A DNA stretch of 64,000 nt from Actinoplanes couchii (GTDB lineage: Bacteria > Actinomycetota > Actinomycetes > Mycobacteriales > Micromonosporaceae), in the NCBI RefSeq assembly GCF_016862075.1, contig NZ_BOMG01000094.1:112710-176709 (forward strand), given 5' to 3'. A program made the translations under genes and the position numbers. The first letter of the stretch is position 1. The number at the start of each line of letters is the position of its first letter. Below are positions 1-8,134 of the stretch, one piece after another. Under the pieces are notes generated by a model. The model had not been told where the DNA came from and did no database searches. It saw only the letters and a list, made by a program, of their open reading frames with translations.

Positions 1-1
1 C

Positions 2-358
2 CTTCAGGTGTTCAACCAGGGCCGGGAGGGTGGCGCCTACTGGTTCGACAAGGGCGTCAACTGGCGCGGCATGGCCGCCTGGATCCCGGCCGCGATCGCC
101 GGCCTGCTGTTCGCCAACTATCCGCCGCTGATCCAGGGCCCGTTCAAGGACGCCGCCGGGGGAGTGGACATCAGCCTGCTCGTCTCGATCGGCACCGCCG
201 CGGTCCTCTACCTGGGCCTGCTCTTCCTGAAGCCGGAACCCCGGTATGTCTTCGGCCCCGAGGGCGCCCGTCTCGTCCCCTCGAAGGAAGAGCCGCTGCC
301 GGACGTCGTCGACGACCACAAAGCCTCCGAGCACCGCATCAAGACCCGTACCAGCTAA
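2..358 (+). CDS. NCS1-family nucleobase/hydantoin permease, C-terminal part
   Basis: The gene enters from the left edge; only the last 118 residues are visible. Two hydrophobic helices can be seen (around WIPAAIAGLLF and ISLLVSIGTAAVLYLG), separated by a short loop with a GGVDIS element. This matches the last two membrane segments of NCS1 (purine-cytosine/allantoin/hydantoin) symporters, which usually have 12 helices. A charged cytoplasmic tail follows. The ureohydrolase gene starts 9 bases after the stop, so the permease probably imports the substrate of that operon. The exact substrate cannot be read from this fragment. Confidence 0.7.
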   Translation, partial: LQVFNQGREGGAYWFDKGVNWRGMAAWIPAAIAGLLFANYPPLIQGPFKDAAGGVDISLLVSIGTAAVLYLGLLFLKPEPRYVFGPEGARLVPSKEEPLPDVVDDHKASEHRIKTRTS

Positions 359-367
359 GGATTGATC

Positions 368-1339
368 TTGTCCGTTCCCCGTATCGTCCAGGACGGCCGC
401 ATCGGCCAGGTCGACGCGACAGTGGTGCCCCGGTTCGCCGGCCCGGCCACCTTCGCCCGGCTGCCCCGCATCGACGAGGTCTCCGACGTCGACGTCGCCG
501 TGATCGGCGTGCCGTTCGACGCCGGTGTCTCCTACCGCCCGGGCGCCCGGTTCGGTCCCGCCCACGTCCGTGAGTCCTCGCGCCTGCTGCGGCCGTACAA
601 CCCGGCGGCCGACGTGTCGCCGTTCGCCAGCCAGCAGGTCGTCGACGCCGGTGACCTGGCGGTGAACCCGTTCAGCCTGGACGAGGCGATCACGCAGATC
701 GAGGCCGGCGCCCGGTCGATGCTGGAACGGGCCGGGAGGCTGGTCACCATCGGCGGCGACCACACCATCGCCCTGCCGCTGCTGCGGGCCGTCGCCGCAC
801 AGCACGGGCGGGTCGCCGTGGTGCACTTCGACGCGCACCTGGACACCTGGGACACCTACTTCGGGGCCACGCACACCCACGGAACCCCGTTCCGGCGCGC
901 CTCCGAAGAAGGCCTGATCGACACCTCCGGGTGCCTGCACGTGGGCACCCGGGGGCCGCTCTACTCCTCCCGTGACCTGGTCGAGGACAAGGAACTGGGC
1001 TTCCACGTGGTCCCCAGCGTGGAGATCGACGACCTGGGGGCGCGCGGCATCGCCGAACGCATCCGCGACCGGGTCCAGGACCGCCCGGTCTACCTGTCCA
1101 TCGACATCGACGTGCTCGACCCGGCGTTCGCCCCGGCCACCGGCACCCCCGAGGCCGGCGGCATGACCAGCCGGGAACTGCTCGCCGTGCTGCGCAGTTT
1201 CGGCCAGCTGAACCTGGTCGGCGCGGACGTAGTCGAGGTCGCCCCGGCCTACGACCACGCCGAGATCACCGGGATCGCGGCCGCGCACACCGTCTACGAG
1301 ATCCTGTCCGCGCTCGCACCCCGCGAGGAGGCCCCGTGA
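368..1339 (+). CDS. Agmatinase/ureohydrolase family protein
   Basis: A 323-residue manganese-dependent ureohydrolase of the arginase/agmatinase fold, expected to hydrolyse a guanidino compound to urea and an amine in the cytoplasm. The family signatures are all present: GGDH near residue 130, FDAHLD at about 154-159 and SIDIDVLDP near 246, supplying the metal-binding His and Asp residues, plus the TGTPEAGG loop. I chose TTG at 368 because an AAGG sequence lies 7 bases upstream; a TTG at 362 is also in frame. It sits between the NCS1 permease and a SnoaL-like gene that it overlaps by GTGA. Agmatine, guanidinobutyrate and guanidinopropionate are all possible substrates. The aldehyde dehydrogenase two genes downstream would fit further oxidation of the product. 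Confidence 0.85.
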   Translation: MSVPRIVQDGRIGQVDATVVPRFAGPATFARLPRIDEVSDVDVAVIGVPFDAGVSYRPGARFGPAHVRESSRLLRPYNPAADVSPFASQQVVDAGDLAVNPFSLDEAITQIEAGARSMLERAGRLVTIGGDHTIALPLLRAVAAQHGRVAVVHFDAHLDTWDTYFGATHTHGTPFRRASEEGLIDTSGCLHVGTRGPLYSSRDLVEDKELGFHVVPSVEIDDLGARGIAERIRDRVQDRPVYLSIDIDVLDPAFAPATGTPEAGGMTSRELLAVLRSFGQLNLVGADVVEVAPAYDHAEITGIAAAHTVYEILSALAPREEAP

Positions 1340-1710
1340 CACCCCTGGACGCCGCCCGGCGACTGGTCGCCGCGTTCGCCGCGCACGACACCGCCGGCTA
1401 TTTCGGCTGCTTCGCCGCCGACGCGACGTTCCTGTTCCACACCACACCGGGGCTGTTGCGGTCGCGGTCCGACTACGAGCAGTTGTGGTACGGGTGGGAG
1501 CGCGACGGATTCCGGGTGCTCTCGTGCGATTCGTCGGACCAGCACGTCCAGGAGTACGGCGACACCGCGATCTTCACCCACCGCGTACGGACGACGGTGT
1601 TTCTGGAAGGCTCGGAGCAGATCCTCTCCGAACGCGAGACGATCGTCTTCCGCCGCGACGGCGACACCTGGCTCGCCGTGCACGAACACCTGAGTGGAGA
1701 TCCCGCGTGA
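1336..1710 (+). CDS. SnoaL/NTF2-like small protein
   Basis: A 124-residue protein of the cone-shaped SnoaL/NTF2 fold: an N-terminal helix with the AAFAAHDTAGYFGCF pattern, then beta strands ending in ETIVFRRDGDTWLAVHEH, the usual last two strands. Such proteins can be small isomerases or hydrolases, or act as non-catalytic binding partners. It overlaps the ureohydrolase stop by four bases (GTGA) and overlaps the next gene's GTG in the same way, so it is translationally coupled inside the operon. Its role is unknown. A pathway-specific cyclase or isomerase acting on an amine or imine intermediate is possible but cannot be shown from sequence. Confidence 0.75.
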   Translation: MTPLDAARRLVAAFAAHDTAGYFGCFAADATFLFHTTPGLLRSRSDYEQLWYGWERDGFRVLSCDSSDQHVQEYGDTAIFTHRVRTTVFLEGSEQILSERETIVFRRDGDTWLAVHEHLSGDPA

Positions 1711-3035
1711 GCAGTTACCAAGTTGTCGACCCCGCCACCGGGGAACTCGTCGCGTCGTTCCCGACCGCCACCGACGCCGAGGTCACCGCGGCCGTCGACA
1801 GCGCCCACCACGCGTACACCACGTGGGCGCGCGGGGCCGCGGCCGCCGACCGGGCCGCCCTGATCGGCCGGGTCGCCGCCCTGCACACCGAACGCCGTCA
1901 GGAACTGGCCACCGCGATCCACCAGGAGATGGGCAAGCCGCTCGACGACGCCCTCGGCGAGGTCGACTTCTCCGTCGCGATCTACCAGTACTACGCCGAC
2001 AACGCGGTGGCGTTCCTCGCCGACGAGCCGATCACCCTCCTCGAGGGCGAGGGCTCCGCGGTGGTGCAGCGCCGCCCGCTCGGGGTGCTGCTCGGCATCA
2101 TGCCGTGGAACTATCCCGCCTACCAGGTGGCCCGGTTCGCCGGCCCGAACCTGGCGGCCGGCAACACCATCGTGCTCAAACACGCCCCGCAGTGCCCGGC
2201 GTCGGCGACCCTGCTCGCCGACATCTTCCGCGACGCCGGGTTCCCGGACGGCGCCTACGTCAACGTGTTCGCCACCAACGAGCAGATCGAGACGGTGATC
2301 GCCGACCCGCGGGTGCAGGGCGTGTCGCTGACCGGTTCGGAACGTGCCGGGGCGGCGGTCGCCGAGATCGCCGGCCGGCACCTGAAGAAGGTCGTCCTGG
2401 AACTCGGCGGCTCCGACCCGTTCATCGTGCTGAGCAGCGACGACCTGGACGCCACCGTGCAGGCCGCGGCCGCCGCCCGCCTCGACAACACCGGGCAGGC
2501 CTGCAACGCCGGCAAGCGGTTCATCGTGCATCGCGACCTGTACGACGAGTTCCTGCCCCGGTTCACCGCCGCGGTCCTGGCCACCCCGCCCGCGCCGTTG
2601 TCCTCGGCGGCCGCCGCCTCCCGGCTGGAGGCCCAGGTCACCGCGGCCGTCTCCGGCGGGGCGACTCTGGCGACCGAGGGCTCCCGCGACGGCGCCTGGT
2701 ACCCGCCGGGTGTGCTCACCGGGGTCGGCGACTTCGCCGAGGAACTGTTCGGCCCGGTCGCGATGGTGTTCAAGGCCGACGACGAGGCCGAGGCCGTGCG
2801 GATCGCCAACGACACCCCGTACGGCCTCGGGTCCTATGTCTTCACCACCGACCCGTCGCAGGCCCTGCGCGTCGCCGACCAGCTCGACACCGGCATGGTC
2901 TTCATCAACGGCGTCGGCGCCGAGGGCGCGGAGCTGCCGTTCGGCGGTGTGAAGCGCTCCGGCTTCGGCCGCGAACTGGGTCGCTACGGCATCGAGGAGT
3001 TCCTCAACCGCAAGATGATCCGTACCGTCGGCTGA
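1707..3035 (+). CDS. Aldehyde dehydrogenase, GabD1-like (succinate-semialdehyde type)
   Basis: A 442-residue NAD(P)-dependent aldehyde dehydrogenase. It closely follows the layout of the short actinobacterial GabD1 succinic semialdehyde dehydrogenases, starting at a VDPATGE motif. The catalytic Cys is about residue 266 (TGQACNAGKRF) and the general-base Glu about 232 (LELGGSDPF); the C-terminal ELPFGGVKRSG motif is intact. The start is GTG 1707, with GGAGA six bases upstream. After VLATPP, the loop that normally reads like VGDPxDxxTxxGPL is missing about 15 residues, so the protein is slightly short. Context suggests oxidation of an amino-aldehyde or semialdehyde from the ureohydrolase product. 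Alpha-ketoglutarate semialdehyde is another possible substrate, given the DapA-like gene nearby. Confidence 0.85.
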   Translation: MSSYQVVDPATGELVASFPTATDAEVTAAVDSAHHAYTTWARGAAAADRAALIGRVAALHTERRQELATAIHQEMGKPLDDALGEVDFSVAIYQYYADNAVAFLADEPITLLEGEGSAVVQRRPLGVLLGIMPWNYPAYQVARFAGPNLAAGNTIVLKHAPQCPASATLLADIFRDAGFPDGAYVNVFATNEQIETVIADPRVQGVSLTGSERAGAAVAEIAGRHLKKVVLELGGSDPFIVLSSDDLDATVQAAAAARLDNTGQACNAGKRFIVHRDLYDEFLPRFTAAVLATPPAPLSSAAAASRLEAQVTAAVSGGATLATEGSRDGAWYPPGVLTGVGDFAEELFGPVAMVFKADDEAEAVRIANDTPYGLGSYVFTTDPSQALRVADQLDTGMVFINGVGAEGAELPFGGVKRSGFGRELGRYGIEEFLNRKMIRTVG

Positions 3036-3062
3036 CGCCCGGCATCGTCCGGTGCGGGGCGA

Positions 3063-4226
3063 TCAGGTCTTCGACCAGGTGGTGAGGGTGGGGACGCAGC
3101 GGGCGGCGAAGGTCTCGTAGTCGGACCGGGTGTTGTAGGCGTGGGCGGACAGGCGCAGGTAGCCCTGGCCGTCGAAGGTGCCGAAGGCGCACTCGGCGTT
3201 CAGTTCGGCCAGCACCCGGGCCCGGAGCGCGTCCGGGGCGCCGGCCGCCGCGCCCAGGGTTCCGGGCAGCCGGACCAGGCGCATCGGCCCGGCCGGCATG
3301 CCCACCGGCACGGTGTGGTCCTCGCCGGTGATCGCGGTGAACGCGGCCGCGACCAGGGCGGCGCCCTCGGCGGCGAGGTCCCCGGTGTACTCCCGCACCC
3401 GCTGCCAGCCCCACCGGCGCTCGATCTCCGCCCAGGCGTGCGGGGCGGTGAGCTGGGCGGTGACGTCCAGGGTGCCCTGCACGTCGAAGCGGGCCGGGAA
3501 CGGCTCCGGCGTCCCCCACGAGTCGATCACCGGGTGCAGACGGGCGCCGTCCCGGGCGATCAGGACCGCCGCGCCGGGCGGGGCACAGGCGTACTTGTGC
3601 AGGTTGCCGATCCAGTAGTCGCAGTCCAGGCCGTCGAGGGGCCGGTCGAGCAGCCCGGGGACGTGGGCGCCGTCGACGAGCACCGGGATGCCGCGTTCCC
3701 GGGCGGCGGCCGAGATCGCGGCCACCGGCAGGTACCGCGCGGTGGGGGCGGTGACGTGATCGATCACCACGAGCGCGGTGTGCGCGGTGAGACCGTCGAT
3801 CACCGCGGCGGCTGCCTCGTCCGGCCCGGCCCCGAGGGGGACGTGTACCCGGCGGACCGGGGCCCGGCGTTCGGCGGCCATCGTGACGGCCCCGTATCCG
3901 TGGTCGGTGACCAGGATGTCGCTGCCGGCCGGAATGTCGACGGCGTTCAGGACGGCCGTCGCGCCGGCGCTGGCGTTCGGTACCAGGGCGAGACGGTCGT
4001 GCGGGACGCCGAGACAGTCGGCGACCTGGACACGGGCGGCGGCGACCCGGGCGGGCAGACCGGCGAACCAGCGAACCGGCGCGGCGTTCATCTCGGCCCG
4101 CAGAGCGTCCTGGCGCACCAGGGTCGATGCGGGTGCCGCGCCGAACGAGCCGTGATTGAGATGGAGCAGGTCGTCACTGAGAAGCCAGGCGGCGCGAGCG
4201 GGACGCCCGTCGGGGAGTTGAAGCAC
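3063..4226 (-). CDS. Class V aminotransferase, isopenicillin-N-epimerase-like
   Basis: A 387-residue PLP enzyme of fold type I, class V. It begins with HLNHGSFGAAP, the N-terminal mark of the isopenicillin N epimerase-like branch. The substrate/PLP region VDGAHVPG is present, and the Schiff-base Lys is about residue 211 in GNLHKYACAP. In this branch, members act as racemases, desulfurase-like lyases or aminotransferases, so the reaction is uncertain. It is transcribed away from the DapA-like gene. Its GTG start lies two bases from a copy of the regulon motif (4228-4241). A -10-like TAACAT about 7 bases before the GTG suggests a leaderless transcript controlled by the GntR-type regulator. Confidence 0.8.
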   Translation of the reverse strand: MLQLPDGRPARAAWLLSDDLLHLNHGSFGAAPASTLVRQDALRAEMNAAPVRWFAGLPARVAAARVQVADCLGVPHDRLALVPNASAGATAVLNAVDIPAGSDILVTDHGYGAVTMAAERRAPVRRVHVPLGAGPDEAAAAVIDGLTAHTALVVIDHVTAPTARYLPVAAISAAARERGIPVLVDGAHVPGLLDRPLDGLDCDYWIGNLHKYACAPPGAAVLIARDGARLHPVIDSWGTPEPFPARFDVQGTLDVTAQLTAPHAWAEIERRWGWQRVREYTGDLAAEGAALVAAAFTAITGEDHTVPVGMPAGPMRLVRLPGTLGAAAGAPDALRARVLAELNAECAFGTFDGQGYLRLSAHAYNTRSDYETFAARCVPTLTTWSKT

Positions 4227-4227
4227 A

Positions 4228-4241
4228 GTGAAATGTTACAG
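4228..4241. promoter_or_regulatory. Candidate GntR operator, copy 1
   Basis: GTGAAATGTTACAG differs from the copy upstream of gntR at only three of 14 positions. It lies immediately before the aminotransferase start and covers a -10-like TAACAT on the minus strand, where a bound repressor would block transcription. That it is an operator is inferred from the repeated occurrence. Confidence 0.5.
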
Positions 4242-4326
4242 AAGAGCGCTCGATGCAGGAAGAAGGCCAGTTCGCTGGGAAGAAGTGCGATGAATCCCCA
4301 CTGTCGATTCCCTCCGCTAAGAGCAT

Positions 4327-4340
4327 GTGACATAGTACAG
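4327..4340. promoter_or_regulatory. Candidate GntR operator, copy 2
   Basis: GTGACATAGTACAG sits in the divergent intergenic region between the aminotransferase and the DapA-like gene, 113 bases before the latter's ATG. Only positions 8 and 9 differ from the copy at 5451. It also contains CATAGT, which resembles a -10 hexamer on the plus strand. Confidence 0.55.
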
Positions 4341-4452
4341 CTGCTAGGGCCGCACCTGCGGACAGCCTGCTCGACGTGGGCCGGACCGCAAACCGCCCCG
4401 ACGCGGTTCCCGCCGGACCGGGGGAACTCGCCACCACCGGAGAGGATGCCGG

Positions 4453-5382
4453 ATGAGCCCCGAGCCCACCGACCTTCGCGGAGTCATCGTCGCCACCGCG
4501 CTGCCCTACAAGGAGAACCCGTCCGCGCCGGCCGGTCTCGAGGTCGACTACGACAGGTTCGCCGAGCACTGCGACTGGCTGATCGGCAACGGCTGCCGTG
4601 GAGTCGGCCCGAACGGCTCGCTCGGCGAGTACTCGTCGCTCACCGACGCGGAGCGCCGCAAGGTCATCCAGGTCGCCGTGGAGACGGTCGGTGACCGCGG
4701 TGTCGTCGTCGCCGGTGTGCACGGTCCGGGCTGGCACCAGGCCAAGCACTGGGCCGAGCTGGCCGCCGAGGACGGCGCGCACGGCCTGCTGTCGCTGCCG
4801 CCGACCATGTACCGGGCCAGCGACGCGCAGGTCATCGAGCACTACGCCAAGCTCAGCGAGGTCGGCCTGCCGATCATGATCTACAACAACCCGATCGACA
4901 CCAAGGTCGACCTGCGCCCCGACCTGGTCGCCGAGATCGCCGCGCTGCCGAACATCTCCGCGATCAAGGAGTTCAGCGGCGACGTCCGCCGGCTCTTCGC
5001 GATCAAGGAACTCTGCGACATCGACGTGGTCGCGGGCGCCGACGACGTGCTGTTCGAGCTGATGGCCGACGGCGCCGTCGGCTGGTTCGCCGGCTTCCCG
5101 AACGTCTTCCCCCGCGAGTCGGTGGAGATCTACGAGCACATGCTGGCCGGCCGGTTCGTGGCGGCCCGCGAGCTGTACAAGCACCTCGTCGCGGTGTTCC
5201 GCTGGGACTCCCGGGTCGAGTTCGTGCAGGCCATCAAACTGAGCATGGACCTCGTCGGACGGTACGGCGGCCCGTGCCGCCCGCCGCGCGGCCCACTGAC
5301 CGCCGAGCACCACGCGCAGGTCACCGCGGACACCGGTCGGGCGGTCGCGGCACTGGAGAAGCACCGAGCGCCGGCGGTCTGA
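4453..5382 (+). CDS. DapA-family (dihydrodipicolinate synthase-like) lyase or deaminase
   Basis: A 309-residue TIM-barrel enzyme of the DapA/NAL superfamily, in which a Lys forms a Schiff base with a 2-keto acid. The Tyr (about 144, in IMIYNNP) and Schiff-base Lys (about 172, in AIKEFSGD) are present, with GSLGEYSSLT in the keto-acid binding loop. True DapA enzymes usually have a GTTGE loop, so this is probably a catabolic branch member. Pyrroline-4-hydroxy-2-carboxylate deaminase of hydroxyproline breakdown belongs to this superfamily and would suit the prolyl-peptide operon nearby. That assignment is an inference. The start is ATG 4453, with GAGAGG seven bases upstream. The GntR gene follows in the same direction, 96 bases on. 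Confidence 0.8.
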   Translation: MSPEPTDLRGVIVATALPYKENPSAPAGLEVDYDRFAEHCDWLIGNGCRGVGPNGSLGEYSSLTDAERRKVIQVAVETVGDRGVVVAGVHGPGWHQAKHWAELAAEDGAHGLLSLPPTMYRASDAQVIEHYAKLSEVGLPIMIYNNPIDTKVDLRPDLVAEIAALPNISAIKEFSGDVRRLFAIKELCDIDVVAGADDVLFELMADGAVGWFAGFPNVFPRESVEIYEHMLAGRFVAARELYKHLVAVFRWDSRVEFVQAIKLSMDLVGRYGGPCRPPRGPLTAEHHAQVTADTGRAVAALEKHRAPAV

Positions 5383-5427
5383 CCACCGCCGCCGGCGTTG
5401 CGGAACCGCTGAGTGCCGTACTCTGTG

Positions 5428-5440
5428 TTCGCTGAGCGAA
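5428..5440. promoter_or_regulatory. Inverted repeat upstream of gntR
   Basis: TTCGCTGAGCGAA is a perfect 6-1-6 inverted repeat 10 bases before the GTGACAT motif. It could be a second binding site or part of the same operator region. Nothing else supports a function. Confidence 0.3.
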
Positions 5441-5450
5441 TCTGCGCAGT

Positions 5451-5464
5451 GTGACATTTTACAG
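5451..5464. promoter_or_regulatory. Candidate GntR operator, copy 3 (autoregulation)
   Basis: GTGACATTTTACAG lies just before the ribosome binding site (GGAGG, 5467-5471) of the GntR gene. The motif has partial dyad symmetry of the form TGnnAnnTnnCA. Its position suggests negative autoregulation. Confidence 0.55.
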
Positions 5465-5478
5465 ATGGAGGATTGCCG

Positions 5479-6147
5479 GTGAGTCTGTCGGTCATCGGGC
5501 CGGTCGAGGTGGGCGTCAGCCTGCGGGGCACCGTGGAGGACGCGGTCGCCGCCGCGATCGTCTCGGGGGAACTCGCGCCGGGCACCCTGGTGACCGCCCC
5601 GACCCTCGCCGCCCGGTTCGGCGTGTCCGCCACGCCGGTCCGCGAAGCCATGCTCAACCTGCAGAAACGCGGGTTCGTCGATGTGGTGCGCAACAAGGGT
5701 TTCCGGGTCACCGACGTCAGTGAGCAGGACCTCTGGGAGATCGTGCGGATCCGGCAGCAGCTGGAGAGCCCGCCGATGCGTGAGATCGCCCGGACCCTGC
5801 AACCCGAGCAGGCCGCCGAGCTGCGGGTGAAGGCGCAGGACATCGTGGACGCCGCGGCGGCCGCCGACCTGTCCGGTTATCTCACCGCCGACCTGGTCTT
5901 CCATCTGCGGCTGCTCGGACTGCACGGCAACCGGCGGCTGATCGAGCTGGTCAAGGACCTGCGGCAGCAGACCCGGATGGTGGGGCTGGCCGACATGGTC
6001 GGAACGGCCGAGCTGGCCCGGTCGGCGGCCGAGCACCACACCATGATCGACCTGCTGGAAGCCCGCGACGGCCGGGGCGCCGAAACACTGATGAATGCGC
6101 ACATCGGGCACGTCCTGGGCTGGTGGAGCGGCCGCTCCGAGGACTGA
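5479..6147 (+). CDS. GntR/FCD-family transcriptional regulator
   Basis: A 222-residue FadR-type GntR regulator. Residues about 15-80 form the winged helix-turn-helix (TVEDAVAAAIVSGELAPG, then LAARFGVSATPVREAM with the conserved TPVREA recognition helix). The rest is an all-helical FCD ligand-binding domain. Its usual metal ligands appear as DLVFH, EHHTMI and NAHIGH. Such regulators bind small carboxylates or amino-acid derivatives and release DNA. GTG 5479 is preferred because GGAGG lies seven bases upstream; TTG 5473 is in frame too. It sits between the DapA-like gene and the peptide-uptake operon. A common 14-base motif at all the neighbouring promoters makes it the likely controller of both. 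Confidence 0.85.
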   Translation: MSLSVIGPVEVGVSLRGTVEDAVAAAIVSGELAPGTLVTAPTLAARFGVSATPVREAMLNLQKRGFVDVVRNKGFRVTDVSEQDLWEIVRIRQQLESPPMREIARTLQPEQAAELRVKAQDIVDAAAAADLSGYLTADLVFHLRLLGLHGNRRLIELVKDLRQQTRMVGLADMVGTAELARSAAEHHTMIDLLEARDGRGAETLMNAHIGHVLGWWSGRSED

Positions 6148-6161
6148 ACCCGCTGCTCACG

Positions 6162-6189
6162 AGGCCGGCCACGACACCGTGGCCGGCCT
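6162..6189 (+). terminator. Rho-independent-type hairpin after gntR
   Basis: A perfect 12-base stem, AGGCCGGCCACG with its complement, around an ACAC loop, 14 bases after the gntR stop. It separates gntR from the following operon. It has no long U tract, which is usual in high-GC actinomycetes. Confidence 0.75.
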
Positions 6190-6272
6190 TCGTGCTGCCC
6201 GGGACCGGTGCCGGCGGAGAAATTTGATCTCCAGTTTGTAAAAAGTTGCCCGGGACCTATCGCGAGAGATGT

Positions 6273-6286
6273 GTGACATACTACTG
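6273..6286. promoter_or_regulatory. Candidate GntR operator, copy 4 (peptide-uptake operon)
   Basis: GTGACATACTACTG lies about 150 bases before the lipoprotein start and overlaps CATACT, a -10-like hexamer. It shares the first eight positions except the last with the gntR copy, and keeps the TAC at positions 10-12. It ties the eight-gene operon to the same regulator. Confidence 0.5.
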
Positions 6287-6432
6287 TTCCCTCAAGTGAC
6301 CGGGGTCGCATTGATCCGGCACTGCCGCAGGTCACCGAGATGACTGCCGCGGACGTTCCGACCCCGCATGGTGCGCACCCGATTCGCCGCGGTGACTGCG
6401 TGATGCGCTCCTCTGAGGAAGGCAGAACCCTC

Positions 6433-8127
6433 TTGAAACGAACCACACCCCCCGTGGCCCTGGCCGGGCTGACGGTCTCCGTTCTGGCCCTGCAAGCCTG
6501 CTCCGGCGGTGGATCCACCACCACCGGCGGCGCCGCGACCGGCGGCGCCGCGGTCAAGGGCGGCACCGTCACCGTCCTGCAGACCACCGACTTCTCCCAC
6601 CTCGACCCGGCCCGCGGCTTCGACGGCGGCGTCAACGCGTTCTACCGGCTGGTCTACCGCACGCTGGTCACCAAGGCGGCGAACGACGCGGCCGACCCCA
6701 ACGCGATGGTGCCCGACCTGGCGCAGGGCCTCGGCGAGGTGTCCGCGGACGGCCTGACCTGGACGTACAAGATCAAGCCCGGGGTCAAGTTCGACACCGG
6801 CGCGGCGATCACCAGCAAGGACGTCAAGTTCGGCATCAGCCGCGCCTGGGATCCGGAGATCGGCATCGGCGCCCCCTACCTGCGCCAGCTGCTCGCCACC
6901 CCGGACACCTACAAGGGCCCGTACCAGTCCGGCGAGAACCCGGCCATCGAGACCCCGGACGACACCACGGTCGTCTTCAAGCTCAAGGCCCCGTTCCCGG
7001 AGTTCGACGCGGTCCTGTCGATGCCCAGCGCGGTGCCGTTCCCGGTCGGGACCGGCGGCGGCAACGAGTTCATCAACGACATCGTCGCCTCCGGCCCGTA
7101 CGACCTGGAGGCCTTCACCCCGGGCAGCACCATCAAGCTCAAGCGTAACCCGAACTGGGACGCCGCCACCGACACCGAGCGCAAGGCGTACCCGGACGGC
7201 TGGAACTTCGCCATCGGCATCGACGGCGCCACCATCGACGAGCGGCTGATCGCCGGCCAGGGCGCCGACGTCAACGCGATGGCCGGCTCGGTGCAGACCG
7301 CCACCATCGCCCGGCTGCAGACCCCGCAGCTCAAGGACCGGGTGGTCAAGGCCCCGTCGACCTGCCTGACCTACGTCGGCCTGAACACCAGCAAGAAGAA
7401 CATCAGCGACGTCCGCGTCCGTCAGGCCATCAACCTGGCGGTGGACAAGACCACGCTGCTCAACGCCACCGGCGGCAACCAGTTCGCCACCATCGCCTCG
7501 ACGATCATCCCGTCGAACGTCTCCGGGCACGCCGACTACAACCTGTACCCGAGCACCGGCGACACCGGTGACGTGGAGAAGGCCAAGGCGCTGCTCACCG
7601 AGGCCGGGCTGCCCAACGGCTTCACCCTGACCCTGGACATCCGCACCCGCCCGGTCGCCCAGGCGCAGGGCGAGGCGATCCAGCAGAGCCTCAAGCGGGT
7701 CGGCATCGACGTCAAGCTCAACGTGATCGACGCCGCCACCTACTACGAGACGATCGCCACCCCGTCGCAGCAGAACGACGCCGCGATCACCGGCTGGTGC
7801 CCGGACTGGGCGTCCAGCGCCTCCACGTTCCTGCCGCCGCTGTTCGACGGCCGGCAGATCACCGACAAGGGCAACCAGAACCTCGCCCAGCTCAACGACC
7901 CGGCGATCAACACCGAGATCGACCGGATCAAGGCGCTCACCGACCTGACCGAGGCCAACAAGGCCTGGGGCGAGCTGGACCAGAAGATCATGGAGCTGGC
8001 GCCGATCGTCCCGGTCAACGTGGAGAACCGGATCTACCTGCCCGGATCGAACGTGGCCGGTCTGGTGGCCCCGCAGGGCGACCAGGACTACGCCATCATC
8101 GGTCTCAAGGACGCGTCGAAGGGCTGA
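6433..8127 (+). CDS. Dipeptide/oligopeptide-binding lipoprotein (SBP family 5)
   Basis: A 564-residue extracytoplasmic solute-binding protein of the DppA/OppA family, lipid-anchored outside the membrane. The N terminus is a clear lipoprotein signal: KR, a hydrophobic stretch, then LQAC with Cys about residue 23, followed by a Gly/Thr-rich linker. Family-5 features include LDPARGFDGG near the start of the mature domain and the conserved GLTWTYKIKPGVKFD region. TTG 6433 was chosen because it gives a normal signal peptide and has GAGGAAGG ten bases upstream; an in-frame ATG at 6403 would add ten charged residues. It is the first gene of an operon with permeases, ATPases, two prolyl peptidases and a GH127 enzyme. 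Proline-rich or glycosylated peptides are therefore likely ligands. Confidence 0.88.
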   Translation: MKRTTPPVALAGLTVSVLALQACSGGGSTTTGGAATGGAAVKGGTVTVLQTTDFSHLDPARGFDGGVNAFYRLVYRTLVTKAANDAADPNAMVPDLAQGLGEVSADGLTWTYKIKPGVKFDTGAAITSKDVKFGISRAWDPEIGIGAPYLRQLLATPDTYKGPYQSGENPAIETPDDTTVVFKLKAPFPEFDAVLSMPSAVPFPVGTGGGNEFINDIVASGPYDLEAFTPGSTIKLKRNPNWDAATDTERKAYPDGWNFAIGIDGATIDERLIAGQGADVNAMAGSVQTATIARLQTPQLKDRVVKAPSTCLTYVGLNTSKKNISDVRVRQAINLAVDKTTLLNATGGNQFATIASTIIPSNVSGHADYNLYPSTGDTGDVEKAKALLTEAGLPNGFTLTLDIRTRPVAQAQGEAIQQSLKRVGIDVKLNVIDAATYYETIATPSQQNDAAITGWCPDWASSASTFLPPLFDGRQITDKGNQNLAQLNDPAINTEIDRIKALTDLTEANKAWGELDQKIMELAPIVPVNVENRIYLPGSNVAGLVAPQGDQDYAIIGLKDASKG

Positions 8128-8134
8128 CCTGAAC

